Source of the DNA: Stentor roeselii
Lineage: Eukaryota; Ciliophora; Heterotrichea; Heterotrichida; Stentoridae
Assembly: GCA_006503475.1 (NCBI GenBank)
Contig: RSEH01000018.1
Span: forward strand, 62,001 to 126,000
Direction: 5' to 3'
DNA length: 64,000 nucleotides
Shown: positions 19,984 to 29,237 of the stretch, one piece after another
Numbering within the stretch: the first letter of the stretch is position 1
Layout of the letters: each line of letters opens with the position of its first letter
The notes under the pieces: model-generated
Seen by the model: only the letters and a program-made list of their open reading frames with translations
The model's database searches: none
What the model was told of the DNA's origin: nothing
Position numbers and translations under genes: made by a program

Positions 19984-20517
19984 TTACATTAAATTTCTCA
20001 CACTATCAAAGAAATCAGATAATTTTGAATCACTTTCCAGTAAAGCTTTGTATAGGGATTGGTCTTGAGATACTTTCAATGGTTTCGAATAACTAGGAAC
20101 TGGGAGATCTATTTCAGAATGAGAATCACTGTCGAATGAGTCTGAATTGGAATCTAAATCCTGAGGTTTTTTGAAGAGTGAGGCGGGAATTATTGACTTT
20201 TTTGTGGGTTTTTCTTGATGTTTTGGATTGGATTCTAGAGAGTCTATTGAGGGGGTCATGAACTCTGTTTCTTTAATGTTTTTAGCTCTCAACTTACTCG
20301 CCGAGATTAACTCTCCAATCAAAGGATCATTAGATTCAGGAGAAGGAGATCTTCTATATTTAACCTTGCTTTTAAACTCACCAGAAGCCTTTTGTCCAAC
20401 TTTTTTCATGAACTGTTTCACATTTTTCTTATGTTTTTCCTTCCGTCTCATTCTTTCAACAGGATTCAGCTCCCTTTTACTTTTCCTTCCAATCCTTAAA
20501 GGAACATGTTTTACCAT
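19984..20517 (-). CDS. Basic Ser-rich, probably nuclear protein
   Basis: 177 residues. The N-terminus (RIGRKSKRELNPVERMRRKEKHKKNVKQ) is strongly basic, and its NPVE-R-RKE-KKN pattern weakly recalls the N-terminus of WBP11-type splicing factors. The rest is low-complexity Ser/Asp (DLDSNSDSFDSDSHSEID) with a short acidic helix at the end (LYKALLESDSKLSDFFDS). It starts only 2 nt after the stop of the RING gene upstream on the same strand. Nuclear localisation is inferred from the basic runs. Confidence 0.6.
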   Translation of the reverse strand: MVKHVPLRIGRKSKRELNPVERMRRKEKHKKNVKQFMKKVGQKASGEFKSKVKYRRSPSPESNDPLIGELISASKLRAKNIKETEFMTPSIDSLESNPKHQEKPTKKSIIPASLFKKPQDLDSNSDSFDSDSHSEIDLPVPSYSKPLKVSQDQSLYKALLESDSKLSDFFDSVRNLM

Positions 20518-20519
20518 AT

Positions 20520-21350
20520 TTACATCAAAAACCTTAAAAATCCATTAGAAGGAACCCTAAACCTTCCCCAATATTCTAAATTTTCAAGAATTTTACTTGA
20601 ATCGACATCCAAACAAGGTAAAATTTTTGCTCTTTCACAAACTTTCTCCATCATCTTCAAATTAACCGTTTTCGAGTGAATAACATTCAAACTCTGGACT
20701 TTTGTTTCAACAGGCATCTGTTTAACTTTTCCAAGTTTTTCAATAATTTCATTATTTTCCCTGATGGCCTTTTCGATTTCACTGAGAAGAATGTCAAGTT
20801 TCGAGAAAATCGGAGTAAAAAGACTGTCAAGTTCATCGAAAAGTTCTTGTTTTCTGTTATTGAGTCTCGTGATGATTGCTGAGTATTCTTGGTTAATAGT
20901 CCTGCTGTATTTTTCGTGTTTTGACTTGAAGGTGTACTTTAACTTTGTTGCTTTGTCAAGGTCTTCATAGAGGGAATTATTTCCTTCGTCGAGATTTGAA
21001 ATTGATTCTGAAATGGTTTCGTTTATGAGGAAAGAAACGCCTGGGTCTGAAAGAGGAAGCAAACCGTGCATGTTGTGTAGTGGCACACATGAAACGCAGA
21101 GAGGAAAAGTGCAACTCGGACAGAATAAAGTTTTTAAGTTGTGGGAACAGGTCTCAACTGGTGATGAAGAAATTTGTAAAAGGATTAGATTTACTGTCGC
21201 TGATGTGAAAAACTCACGGCATAGAGGACATTTTGTCATCTTTCCTGTACAGTCTTTGCAAAAAGTATGTCCACAGTTGATTATTAGAGGAAGGTGTATT
21301 GGCTTGGAGTACTTGCTATAGCAAATTGGACATGTTGTTATAGAATCCAT
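20520..21350 (-). CDS. RING-finger protein with B-box-like region and coiled coil
   Basis: 276 residues. A C3HC4 RING lies at residues 7-45: CPIC, then CGHTFCKDC, then CPLC. A degenerate zinc region follows (ETCSHNLKTLFCPSC...LCVSCVPLHNMH), in the position of a B-box. A coiled coil runs from about 150 to 230. This order (RING, B-box-like, coiled coil) is that of TRIM-like E3 ubiquitin ligases, without a C-terminal SPRY domain. It probably transfers ubiquitin from an E2; the target is unknown. The stop is 2 nt from the ATG of the next gene. Confidence 0.85.
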   Translation of the reverse strand: MDSITTCPICYSKYSKPIHLPLIINCGHTFCKDCTGKMTKCPLCREFFTSATVNLILLQISSSPVETCSHNLKTLFCPSCTFPLCVSCVPLHNMHGLLPLSDPGVSFLINETISESISNLDEGNNSLYEDLDKATKLKYTFKSKHEKYSRTINQEYSAIITRLNNRKQELFDELDSLFTPIFSKLDILLSEIEKAIRENNEIIEKLGKVKQMPVETKVQSLNVIHSKTVNLKMMEKVCERAKILPCLDVDSSKILENLEYWGRFRVPSNGFLRFLM

Positions 21351-21445
21351 TTACAATCATTACCTAAGTTGTTGACTAAATGTTTAGATTATTAGATTCT
21401 TGATAGACAAGAAATTTGCATTTTTGTTTTGGAGTGAATATAAAT

Positions 21446-23275
21446 ATGAATCCTTTTTTCATTTTAATTTTCTCGGCCGCTGCTTATGCTTCATGTTTAT
21501 CTTATCTAGAAGATGATTTCCAGTCAGACCCATCTTTAATGACTCTAATATCCCTAAGCGGAAGGTCACTCAGTGACCCCGGAAAGTACCAAAAGTGTAT
21601 CGATCAAGACCACACAGCATACGCTTTAATATCAGTAAAAGCCTATGAGTCTAAAGCCTATCTAGGACTATGCCTGCCTTCATCTTGTTCAGAAAAAGAC
21701 ATCAAATCAGGAATAAAATCACTTATCTCTAAATACGACAAAGAAAAAATTTTGAAAAAAGATTCAGTAGAAGTAATTAAATCAGAAAAATACAACAAAC
21801 GTAGCTTTTCTATCGGCTTTTATTTAGCTGTGACCGTCTTCGTTCTTTACCTCAGTTTAGTCACTTACGGTTCAATTTTACATCAGCGAAAAAAAAACGA
21901 TGAAAATGTCCAGCTCAGTGGACTTCAGCTGATTTTTACAGAATTCGCTGTTGAGACTAACTTCAAAAAAGTTTTTGAAACAACAGACAGTCCTGATACT
22001 TTGTTGTTCTTTTCAGGGCTCAGGTTTTATTTCGCGAATTTGATTGTTTTCTATCATTTGATGAGTATGACTTTTAAAGGACCTTTTATTAATGTGAACC
22101 AGGCTATTGACTATTCACAAGACTTTTCTCATAAGTTTCTTACTATTGTTACTTATTATGTTGATGGTTTTTTCGTATTTTCTGGAATCTTTTTGGCTTT
22201 CACTCTGGTCCCTGAAGTACAACGCAAACAAGGAAAGTTTAGCTGGAGTTGGTTTATTGTTAAGAGATTTCTCCGATATTCACCTGTTTACTTCACAGTT
22301 ATAACTTTTTACTTCTTTATTTTTTCATATTTGGGAAGTGGACCGATATGGCCGTTAAATTCAAAAATTCTTGGAAATTGTGAAAACTGGTTTTGGAATT
22401 ATTTATATATTCAAAATTTCACAAATGGAGATGAATATAACTGTATGACTTATACCTGGTACATAGCAGCCGAGTTCCAATTCTACGTGATTTCTCCTCT
22501 TTTCATCCTTTTGTATTTAAAGAATAAGAACTGGGGATACTTATCAATGTTTTCAGCTTTACTTGGAAGTTGCATATACTCCGGGATTATCTCAAAAAAT
22601 AATGATTTTACTCCAACTTATCGACATGGATATGGCAGCGAAAAACAATCAGTTCTTCTCAATTTCAACCCCCCTGCCAGAATCAGTACTTTTCTTGTAG
22701 GCATTTCAATTGGGCTTTTATACCGAAAGTTTAAAGACTCAAAATCAAGCCTTATCTCAGATGGAAAAAAAACAAAGCGAATTTCAGAGCAATTCGAAGA
22801 AATTTGCTTGAATTTGATAAGTACTCCAAAAATCCGACACTTATTTTACGTGATAGGTCTAGCATTGATGGCACTAGTTAACTTTTTACCCCATGATCTT
22901 GATAAAAACGGTGAAGACAACTGGAGCCAAGACACAAAAGTGACTTTTTTAGTGTTTTATCGATTTTTATTCGCAGTTGGTTTAGGTTTCTGTTTATTGC
23001 CGTTGATGATGGGCCATGGTTCACAAGTGCGATTTTTCTTATCAATGAAATTCTTCCAAGTATTCGGACGAATTTCTTATTCCCTTTACGTTTCTCACAT
23101 GTTAGTGCTAGTTTTCTTTATCTACAACAGGTCCTCGTCCATGGTAATCGACAATTACTACATCGTCCTCTGCGGTCTTTCAATGATGGTCGTAGCAAAC
23201 ATCATAGCTTTACTCCTTTCATCACTAGTTGAACTTCCATTCATCACAATAGAAAGAAAATACCTTAGAAATTAG
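21446..23275 (+). CDS. NRF-6-like membrane acyltransferase (acyltransferase-3 family)
   Basis: 609 residues from the ATG at 21446, chosen over the one ten codons upstream (21416) because it gives a clean signal peptide (NPFFILIFSAAAYASC) and an ATAAATATG context. The N-terminal NRF domain is marked by YLGLCLPSSCSEKDI. Then come about ten membrane helices with acyltransferase-3 features (FFSGLRFYFANLIVFYHLM, ending VELPFITIERKYL). Nose-resistant-to-fluoxetine proteins move or acylate lipids or hydrophobic compounds in animals. The His of the usual R-x-x-H motif appears as YHLMSM. Substrate unknown. Confidence 0.85.
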   Translation: MNPFFILIFSAAAYASCLSYLEDDFQSDPSLMTLISLSGRSLSDPGKYQKCIDQDHTAYALISVKAYESKAYLGLCLPSSCSEKDIKSGIKSLISKYDKEKILKKDSVEVIKSEKYNKRSFSIGFYLAVTVFVLYLSLVTYGSILHQRKKNDENVQLSGLQLIFTEFAVETNFKKVFETTDSPDTLLFFSGLRFYFANLIVFYHLMSMTFKGPFINVNQAIDYSQDFSHKFLTIVTYYVDGFFVFSGIFLAFTLVPEVQRKQGKFSWSWFIVKRFLRYSPVYFTVITFYFFIFSYLGSGPIWPLNSKILGNCENWFWNYLYIQNFTNGDEYNCMTYTWYIAAEFQFYVISPLFILLYLKNKNWGYLSMFSALLGSCIYSGIISKNNDFTPTYRHGYGSEKQSVLLNFNPPARISTFLVGISIGLLYRKFKDSKSSLISDGKKTKRISEQFEEICLNLISTPKIRHLFYVIGLALMALVNFLPHDLDKNGEDNWSQDTKVTFLVFYRFLFAVGLGFCLLPLMMGHGSQVRFFLSMKFFQVFGRISYSLYVSHMLVLVFFIYNRSSSMVIDNYYIVLCGLSMMVVANIIALLLSSLVELPFITIERKYLRN

Positions 23276-23312
23276 TTAATCATTATCACCTTTCAAATCA
23301 TTATAACTAAAA

Positions 23313-23774
23313 ATGCAGAGTTTTTCAAGAGTTCCTCACTTCACCATCAAAAACATCGAGCCAATCAAAATTCGAAAGGTCAGAGTTTCTTCCAGAAAAA
23401 TCAAGCAAAACTATCAAAACATTGAAAAAACCAGCTCGACTGAATGTCCCAGTTCGACTCAAATGAGTCACAGGTCAGGAAGCAGTCAAAGTGTCAACAG
23501 AGGCAACTTTCATTCAAGTCTTGGAAACAGCATCTCTTCTTCTACTTTTGGAGCTTTTCAAGGTATAAAGGAAATCAAAGAAAATCCTGAAGTTGAAGAA
23601 GATTCTGTCATTCTTGAGTTAAACGAACTTCTCAGTCAGATTCCGAAAGATTCAAGTAAAGGGGGAAAAAAACCTTTTGTTTCACTTAAGATGAAGTTGA
23701 AGGAAAAGATAGTCTCAGCTAAAACTGAGAGAAATATTTCTGGAGCTTCTGGTAGGAAGTTGATATTAAATTAG
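23313..23774 (+). CDS. Unknown Ser-rich basic protein
   Basis: 153 residues. It has a basic N-terminus (IKIRKVRVSSRKIKQNYQN), a Ser/Gly-rich low-complexity centre (SHRSGSSQSVNRGNFHSS) and a short amphipathic acidic helix (EEDSVILELNELLSQI). It looks intrinsically disordered. It lies 37 nt after the acyltransferase gene and 16 nt before the next, all on the same strand. No family recognised. Confidence 0.6.
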   Translation: MQSFSRVPHFTIKNIEPIKIRKVRVSSRKIKQNYQNIEKTSSTECPSSTQMSHRSGSSQSVNRGNFHSSLGNSISSSTFGAFQGIKEIKENPEVEEDSVILELNELLSQIPKDSSKGGKKPFVSLKMKLKEKIVSAKTERNISGASGRKLILN

Positions 23775-23790
23775 AATGAAGTTTGTATAA

Positions 23791-24285
23791 ATGAACTCTT
23801 TGTCTATCAAACTCACGCATGATAAGTTCAGGTTTCATGTCTCGACCATTGAAGTCAATGAGGATTCCTTGAGTATTGGAGGGAATAATTATAAAGTGCA
23901 GGTCAAGGTCAAGTATAGTGGGCAGGTTGATGTTGAAAAAGTTAATAATTCGGTCACTGAAAATTTGTTGCAAATCTGTGAAAGTATTCATCATCGCACT
24001 TTGATACCTGGAGATTCTTTGATGGTTACAGTTTTTAAAACAGATTGCCAAGTTAGTATTGAGAGGAATGCGGGAGGTAGTCACTTTTCTTTTCCAATCT
24101 CATCTGTTTTTATATGCCCTCTTCTTAATACGAAAATTGAGGATCTTTGCAAATATATTGGAGTTCTTCTTCTCGACAAAGTAAAAGAAAAATCCTCTCT
24201 AAGCGAGTCAGTCTCCAGCTTAAAACTAAAACTCTTCCAAAACATCGGTCCCCGTTCAGCGACGATGAAATTCCAAGTAAGCTAA
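23791..24285 (+). CDS. PTPS-fold protein lacking zinc ligands
   Basis: 164 residues, start context GTATAAATG. The order of motifs resembles 6-pyruvoyl-tetrahydropterin synthase: FRFHVS near residue 13-18 where the family has FSAAH, GGNNYKVQVKVKYSG where it has HGHNYKV-V-V, HHRTLIPGD where it has DH-NLD, and a helix before the end (IEDLCKYIGVLLLDKV) where it has TSENLA-YI. Both histidines of HGHNY are replaced (GGNNY), so the catalytic zinc site should be lost. The assignment rests on motif order, not on overall similarity. It could be a non-catalytic T-fold protein. Confidence 0.5.
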   Translation: MNSLSIKLTHDKFRFHVSTIEVNEDSLSIGGNNYKVQVKVKYSGQVDVEKVNNSVTENLLQICESIHHRTLIPGDSLMVTVFKTDCQVSIERNAGGSHFSFPISSVFICPLLNTKIEDLCKYIGVLLLDKVKEKSSLSESVSSLKLKLFQNIGPRSATMKFQVS

Positions 24286-24291
24286 CCCTTA

Positions 24292-24990
24292 TTAATTAAT
24301 GAAGCATTCACAGCAACTAGCTTTGAACTCTTTTTTTAAGTTAATACCCTGAGCCTCCATCCTGATTTTCTCAATTTTCGCCTGCAAATCGGCAGCTTTA
24401 GCCCTAAGCACGATCTGCACATCACTTCTTGCAAGTTCAGCAGTAATAAGAAGACAAAAATCGACTTCAGAATTTTTTCTATTTTCAAAAATCAACAATT
24501 TTTCCGTCAAACTCATCTGCTCGACTGGAAGTCGAGCAAGTCTTTCAATCACCGGAAGGGAAAAAGCAAGTATTTCTTTATCTTTTTCATTGAATAGGGT
24601 GACTGTTATTTCAGGAATAATACTTGAATAGATATCAACTCGTTGATTCTTACCTGAAACTGTTAAAAGTTCAGAAAAACCTGAAATTGAAATGTAAAAA
24701 ATTCCACTTGGACCACATGATTTTAGAAGGTTGAAGGAAAATTTCGATCTTGATGCTGTTCTTTCGCAGGAGATCAGGAAGAACTTTAGAGAAGTGAGTT
24801 GTGATTGAAGATGAATTAAGCGATTTGGGATTTTTTCGAGTTTTTCGATGTAGGCGGTTTCGACACGCTTTCTTGCTTCACTTCGGCTGCTTTGGTAGAG
24901 CTTTTTTAAGGTTGTTATACCTGAGGAGATTTGCTTGTGGTGGTCGGTTAGGTCCAGCTCTTGATCTAAAAGACTTTCTTCGGAGTGCAT
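24292..24990 (-). CDS. Unknown helical protein with a Cys-rich end
   Basis: 232 residues. The N-terminal 75 residues form a basic coiled-coil-like helix (TLKKLYQSSRSEARKRVETAYIEKLEKI). A beta-rich middle (GIFYISISGFSELLTVSG...IIPEITVTLF) and a second long helix near the end (AKAADLQAKIEKIRMEAQGINL) follow. It ends ASCCECFIN; the CCEC cluster could be lipidated or bind metal. The gene converges with the PTPS-fold gene, with only 6 nt between the two stops. No family recognised. Confidence 0.6.
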   Translation of the reverse strand: MHSEESLLDQELDLTDHHKQISSGITTLKKLYQSSRSEARKRVETAYIEKLEKIPNRLIHLQSQLTSLKFFLISCERTASRSKFSFNLLKSCGPSGIFYISISGFSELLTVSGKNQRVDIYSSIIPEITVTLFNEKDKEILAFSLPVIERLARLPVEQMSLTEKLLIFENRKNSEVDFCLLITAELARSDVQIVLRAKAADLQAKIEKIRMEAQGINLKKEFKASCCECFIN

Positions 24991-25143
24991 GGTTTAGGAT
25001 ATTAAAGAAGTATTAAGAAATGATGATTGGAATTATTAGGAGAATTATGAGTTTTTGAGGAGTTTAAAGAAGTAAGAGTTTGGGATGACTTAAATTTTCA
25101 ATATAAAGTTTTTGCATATATTCCTAACTAGGCATCTAACTTA

Positions 25144-27477
25144 TTAAGACTCTTGGTATTTAAAGTCTTGTCCCTTCACAAAGAACTCTTCACCTCCCTT
25201 ACTAGAGTTAAACTCAGCAGTGACCTCATCATTATCATCATTCCAACTTAAAAACTTATTCTGAACTTTCCTCTTTCCCCAGTTGATTCCATGAATAACA
25301 GTAGTTGAAACATCATCAACATAAAGACTAACAACATACATGATTCCAAAAAGTGCATGTTCAATAACAATAAAGTAAAAAATCAATTTCCCAACATCTG
25401 AATGATCAAAAAGCTTCGAGGTAAAGACAATCAAAGCCGAATTCGTGACAGCTCCAACATAAGCGACAGTAACAATAATTTCCTTCCAAACTCCCAGACT
25501 ATTCGCTCGATGAGGATCAGGTCTTTTAGTCAAATTGCAGATTTTCCAGGCATCAACACGAATTTCCAAAGTAATTTCAAGTAAAGCAAGAAAAGCAATG
25601 ATAGGTGAAGTGACTCCAAACAATGCAACATATCCGAATTGAATAATCATTTCCATATAATCATCAGCAGGTGTCTCATAAGCTTCAAGTTTTGAGTCTT
25701 TTTCAACCTGATACAAGTTGGTTCTAAGACTTTGATCTTTTTCTCTGATTTCATCGATTTTCGAGTTTTCTTTGGCCATTCTGACTTTCCACTTAAGCCA
25801 AGGAAGTCCGATTTCCATGACATTCATGCACATATTGGTGATGAAGATAATTGATAACTGGAACCCGAGGTCATACATGCAGTTTTTACATCCAGGTTTA
25901 TACTCAATGCTTTCAGCAGGGCAAACATCAAGAGCCGTATCAGGCAACAAGCATTTTTCAGACGCTTCAAAGTGAACCTTCAAAAATGCCATGTAAAACA
26001 ATGCCGTGTAACTATTCACGAACTTAAATGCAAAGTTCTTCAAAGCCAAATTGTCGTATTGCTGGTTCTCAGTCTCGTGATTTTCCCAGTCATTCAGAGG
26101 TCCGACGACTTTACTGTAAATCATGTTCAGGATTCGGATTTGAAGGGCATTTAAAAATGCTGGAATAGTCTTCGCTAGGGTTGAACGACCACTTGCTACA
26201 AACCACCACCTGATGTAAAAAATGAAACCGACTGCGACGATGACGAGGCACATGAAGAAAAAGATCACAATGTAACTTACGAACTTTTTCATGCACTTGT
26301 TTTCAGCTGGGTCTGGAAGGACTTTAAAAGTTCCTGAAACTTCATCTTTTCCGTATTTTCCTTTGAATTCAGGCCGCTGGTCTTCTTTTTGGTCAAGGTT
26401 TGTTGTTCCCCATCTCCAGGATAAACGGTTTTCTTCTCGGATCCATAGCTGCTCGAAGCTGGATGCCCAGAAAGCTAAGAAAACAGCGTAAAAGATCTGG
26501 AAACTGACGATTATTGGAGAGTCTAAGGATGATCGACCTTCGTCTCCTACTCGCTTCGCGATTTCTAAACCGATGAAAGTGATTAGGCCTACGGACCCTG
26601 CTGTCATCATGAACTTCCAGTAGACGTTTATCCAGGCGAAGTACATCGCGATTTTTTCGGCGAAGTATCCACGGATTCGGTCTAAGGGTTGAGGCTTTAA
26701 AAGGTTTTTCATACTTGCCCAGTTTTCTTTCAGGTAGTTTAGCTGGGTTTCTTCATGAACGCAAAAGTCTTCGATCATCACTCCACTGCCCTTGAGTTGA
26801 TGCAGGTCTATTCTTTGCATTAGAACTTTCATCACTAGTCTTCGTCTGTCTGTGCTGGTGAACATTGAATGGGTTGGGTGTTGGGTTGAGTAGTCGATCT
26901 CTTGTCCTTCAGCATCATAGATCTTGAATAGGTTTTTGTAAGTATACTCTCCATTTTTATCCTTGGATTCCATTACGTGAGCTGAGCAATAAGGGGAGAC
27001 TTCCATAAACCTAAGAACATGAGTATCTTTTCTCTTAAACTGAATTTCATACTCATTAGCCTTCGCATTCCTAACCATCCACTCATCATCAACAAAGATC
27101 TGACAGAAAACCTCATCTTTATCCCTAGACTGAATCAAGCTGCAAGTGAGTCCAAGTTCATGTTTCAATGTAAAAAGAACTGAAGACATGACCGCGACGA
27201 CGAATTCTCCTTTTTTGATCTTCTCAGCCTTTTTTTCTTCACTCAGATCATCAGCCATCCAGGGAAGCGACTTTTCAGCCAGAATTGGAATAATTTGCTT
27301 TTGAGGATTTCCATCAGTGGTCTTGTAAATCTTGAAAAAACTCGCTCGGGCGTCTTTGATGACCATGTCCGCACCCATCGCACCTTTGTTTTGGCTGTCG
27401 AAGGGATTTAAGAACTGCAAAGCATATGCAAGTGATTTGTGAGAGTTCTCTTTGTTGTCTTCTGAATGACTGGACAT
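25144..27477 (-). CDS. Anoctamin/TMEM16 channel or scramblase
   Basis: 777 residues with about ten membrane helices in the second half and a 250-residue cytosolic N-terminus. Family hallmarks are visible: IRGYFAEKIAMYFAWINVYWKF before the first helix, YMEMIIQFGYVALF in TM7 and LEIRVDAWKI in TM8. These hold the acidic residues that coordinate calcium in animal anoctamins; MNVMEIGLPWL fits TM6. I expect calcium-activated chloride conduction or lipid scrambling at a cell membrane. A GTC...TAG 15-mer at 25136-25150 overlaps the stop and could extend the C-terminus by 14 codons to 25090; I did not use it because every well-supported intron begins GTA. Confidence 0.9.
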   Translation of the reverse strand: MSSHSEDNKENSHKSLAYALQFLNPFDSQNKGAMGADMVIKDARASFFKIYKTTDGNPQKQIIPILAEKSLPWMADDLSEEKKAEKIKKGEFVVAVMSSVLFTLKHELGLTCSLIQSRDKDEVFCQIFVDDEWMVRNAKANEYEIQFKRKDTHVLRFMEVSPYCSAHVMESKDKNGEYTYKNLFKIYDAEGQEIDYSTQHPTHSMFTSTDRRRLVMKVLMQRIDLHQLKGSGVMIEDFCVHEETQLNYLKENWASMKNLLKPQPLDRIRGYFAEKIAMYFAWINVYWKFMMTAGSVGLITFIGLEIAKRVGDEGRSSLDSPIIVSFQIFYAVFLAFWASSFEQLWIREENRLSWRWGTTNLDQKEDQRPEFKGKYGKDEVSGTFKVLPDPAENKCMKKFVSYIVIFFFMCLVIVAVGFIFYIRWWFVASGRSTLAKTIPAFLNALQIRILNMIYSKVVGPLNDWENHETENQQYDNLALKNFAFKFVNSYTALFYMAFLKVHFEASEKCLLPDTALDVCPAESIEYKPGCKNCMYDLGFQLSIIFITNMCMNVMEIGLPWLKWKVRMAKENSKIDEIREKDQSLRTNLYQVEKDSKLEAYETPADDYMEMIIQFGYVALFGVTSPIIAFLALLEITLEIRVDAWKICNLTKRPDPHRANSLGVWKEIIVTVAYVGAVTNSALIVFTSKLFDHSDVGKLIFYFIVIEHALFGIMYVVSLYVDDVSTTVIHGINWGKRKVQNKFLSWNDDNDEVTAEFNSSKGGEEFFVKGQDFKYQES

Positions 27478-28101
27478 AATTATTAGGACTTTATGAGAGA
27501 TATTGGAATTCTAACTTGTTGATTTGATGGATTTTAGAGAGGTGGAAGAGGGTGGAGAGGGTCCAATGGGAAGATGAGGGAATTCGATGGAAGATTGAAG
27601 GTTTAGAGGATTTTGGAGAGGTTTAATGGACTGGATTTTGAATGGAAGGTTTAAAGGGGTTTAGGTGAATTTTTTGGAGAGGGTTTTTGGTTGGATTGGT
27701 TTTTTTGGGGTTTTGATGGAGTTTTGGGGGATTTTTTTAGGATGAGGTTTGAATGGGAAGTGGTATTGGAAGTAGGTTTAGTGATTGAAGAGTGTTGGTG
27801 GATTGTGAGGAGTTGGGGTTTTGATGATGGTGAACTCATGAATATACCTGCCTCTAGGAAGGAATTTAGTTGATTATTGTTTTGAGATGAGATTCTAACA
27901 ACATTTCATTAAATCAATCTAAGAATATGGACTTAACTTATTGATTTCTGAGATATAGTAAATCTTATGTAGATATTATAGTTTGTTCCCTATTTTATGT
28001 GATGCATTCAGATGTAAAGAGATCTTCTCTTTTGGGTCATTACTATGATATCAAAAATCTAATTTCCATGTTTAGATTCGATAACAATTAAATTATACAA
28101 T
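27478..28101. other. Strand-biased leader and intergenic stretch
   Basis: The first about 370 nt upstream of the anoctamin start are strongly G+T-rich on the plus strand, hence C+A-rich and nearly G-free on the gene's own strand. A 62-codon Ser/Pro/Lys frame inside it (27651-27839) is probably a by-product of this composition. The remainder to 28101 is plain AT-rich sequence before the next gene. Confidence 0.5.
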
Positions 28102-28305
28102 ATGTCTTTGTTCTGTTCTCTTCAACTTATCAAAGAGGTAAAAACAAGTCTGACCCCAACCCACAAAAGCAGTCGTCAATTATCAGAAATGAGTTCCCAC
28201 ATAAAATTCGTATCTCCGAAGTCTATAACAGAAAGTCACAAACTAGACTTCCATTCAATCCCAAACCGCCTGAAGACGATTTCCAGCTCTTCACCCAACC
28301 TCTAA
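28102..28305 (+). CDS. Micro-protein, first of a paralogous pair
   Basis: 67 residues starting MSLFCSLQLIKEVKTS. The frame at 28648 begins MSLFCSVSLAKQVRDS, so the two share the N-terminal motif MSLFCS-x-x-L-x-K-x-V. The rest is Ser-rich and basic with little similarity. Conservation of the N-terminus between two separate frames is good evidence that both are translated. No signal peptide, membrane span or domain is seen. Function unknown. Confidence 0.6.
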   Translation: MSLFCSLQLIKEVKTSLTPTHKSSRQLSEMSSHIKFVSPKSITESHKLDFHSIPNRLKTISSSSPNL

Positions 28306-28647
28306 CATATAAATAAATTCTCCATATCCTCTAAAACCTTACAAAATATATTCCCAATAATAAATCTCAATTCAAAAATTTCGAAACTCAACAAATTCTC
28401 TGAAACCCAAAAAAAATCCTTAAAAAATCCTTAAAAACCCATAAAAACCCATAAAATCTTCTAAATCTTCAAATTCCACTCTTTTTTCCAGTTTTTTTCA
28501 AATCATGCTAAATCTAGCACTCCTTCCATTCAACAAAAAATAACCCAAAACGAAATCGCTAAAAACTATCAGGTAACTTCGCCAAGTCAACTAGTTACGT
28601 AATCCCCTAAAAGAAAATGGCCATTGATTTATAAATTTATCTGGTAG
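28306..28647. other. C+A-rich spacer with short tandem repeats
   Basis: About 340 nt between the two micro-genes. The first 180 nt contain almost no G and include small tandem repeats (AAATCCTTAA twice, AAACCCAT twice, near 28410-28450). It lies upstream of the second micro-gene on the coding strand and resembles other G-depleted leaders in the window. Confidence 0.5.
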
Positions 28648-28875
28648 ATGTCTTTATTTTGTTCCGTAAGCCTCGCAAAGCAAGTCAGAGATTCAACTAA
28701 AAACCTGAAAAACGAGACATCCAAGGCTGGTGTACAAGTAAAACCGGTACCAACTGAGAAGACAACGGGATTTCCGATAACTTTTAATAGTTACCAGTTT
28801 TCCCACCTGTTCAGACAAGAAGAAAATTCTTCTTCGATGATCAGAAGGCAAGACTTTTTGCACTTTTTACTATAA
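28648..28875 (+). CDS. Micro-protein, second of a paralogous pair
   Basis: 75 residues starting MSLFCSVSLAKQVRDSTKN, related at its N-terminus to the protein at 28102-28305. The middle is polar (KPVPTEKTTGFPITFNSYQF) and the end hydrophobic (RRQDFLHFLL). The pair probably arose by tandem duplication followed by fast divergence outside the first 15 residues. No known family. Confidence 0.6.
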   Translation: MSLFCSVSLAKQVRDSTKNLKNETSKAGVQVKPVPTEKTTGFPITFNSYQFSHLFRQEENSSSMIRRQDFLHFLL

Positions 28876-28940
28876 TCTTACTACTTTTTCTTAATTAGGG
28901 ACTTCTTGGCGGATTTTTAGTTGATTTTTCGGTTTTGTCA

Positions 28941-29237
28941 TTATTCACCGCGTAGTGTCACTTGGGACAGGTTGATTAAGCCTTCTTGGGTGAGAATGGG
29001 TTGAAAGAATGAAAAGAACTGCTGTTGGAAAAAATTTAAGACAGTTAGGAAACTCTTTTGATGAAAACCTGAACTTGAATGAAGATTTTCCAGAAGTTTT
29101 TTAATTATTTTTCTCTTAAAAATTCGGGTTTTATAGAATTTTGCGTTTTGGAAGGAATTCAGAGATTTTTCTGAAGGACTTTGGAGTTTGATTTGAATGG
29201 CTTTAGAAAGATTAGAAGATATAATGGCAGCCTGCAA
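28941..29237 (-). CDS. Doubtful small frame without ATG
   Basis: About 98 codons open, with a protein-like C-terminal half (KIIKKLLENLHSSSG..., then PILTQEGLINLSQVTLRGE). No in-frame ATG exists between the upstream stop and the frame; the nearest ATG upstream (about 29288) is in another phase and no 15-16 nt intron links them. It could be the 3' part of a broken gene. No family recognised. Confidence 0.25.
   Translation of the reverse strand: MQAAIISSNLSKAIQIKLQSPSEKSLNSFQNAKFYKTRIFKRKIIKKLLENLHSSSGFHQKSFLTVLNFFQQQFFSFFQPILTQEGLINLSQVTLRGE

Noticed and set aside
25136-25150. Candidate intron GTCTTAATAAGTTAG at the end of the anoctamin gene
   Set aside because: Has A10 but begins GTC; the 14 added residues show no family similarity, so I kept the simpler stop.
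27651-27839. 62-codon Ser/Pro/Lys-rich minus-strand frame
   Set aside because: Lies in a C+A-rich, G-free leader where stops are rare by composition; low complexity and no start context.
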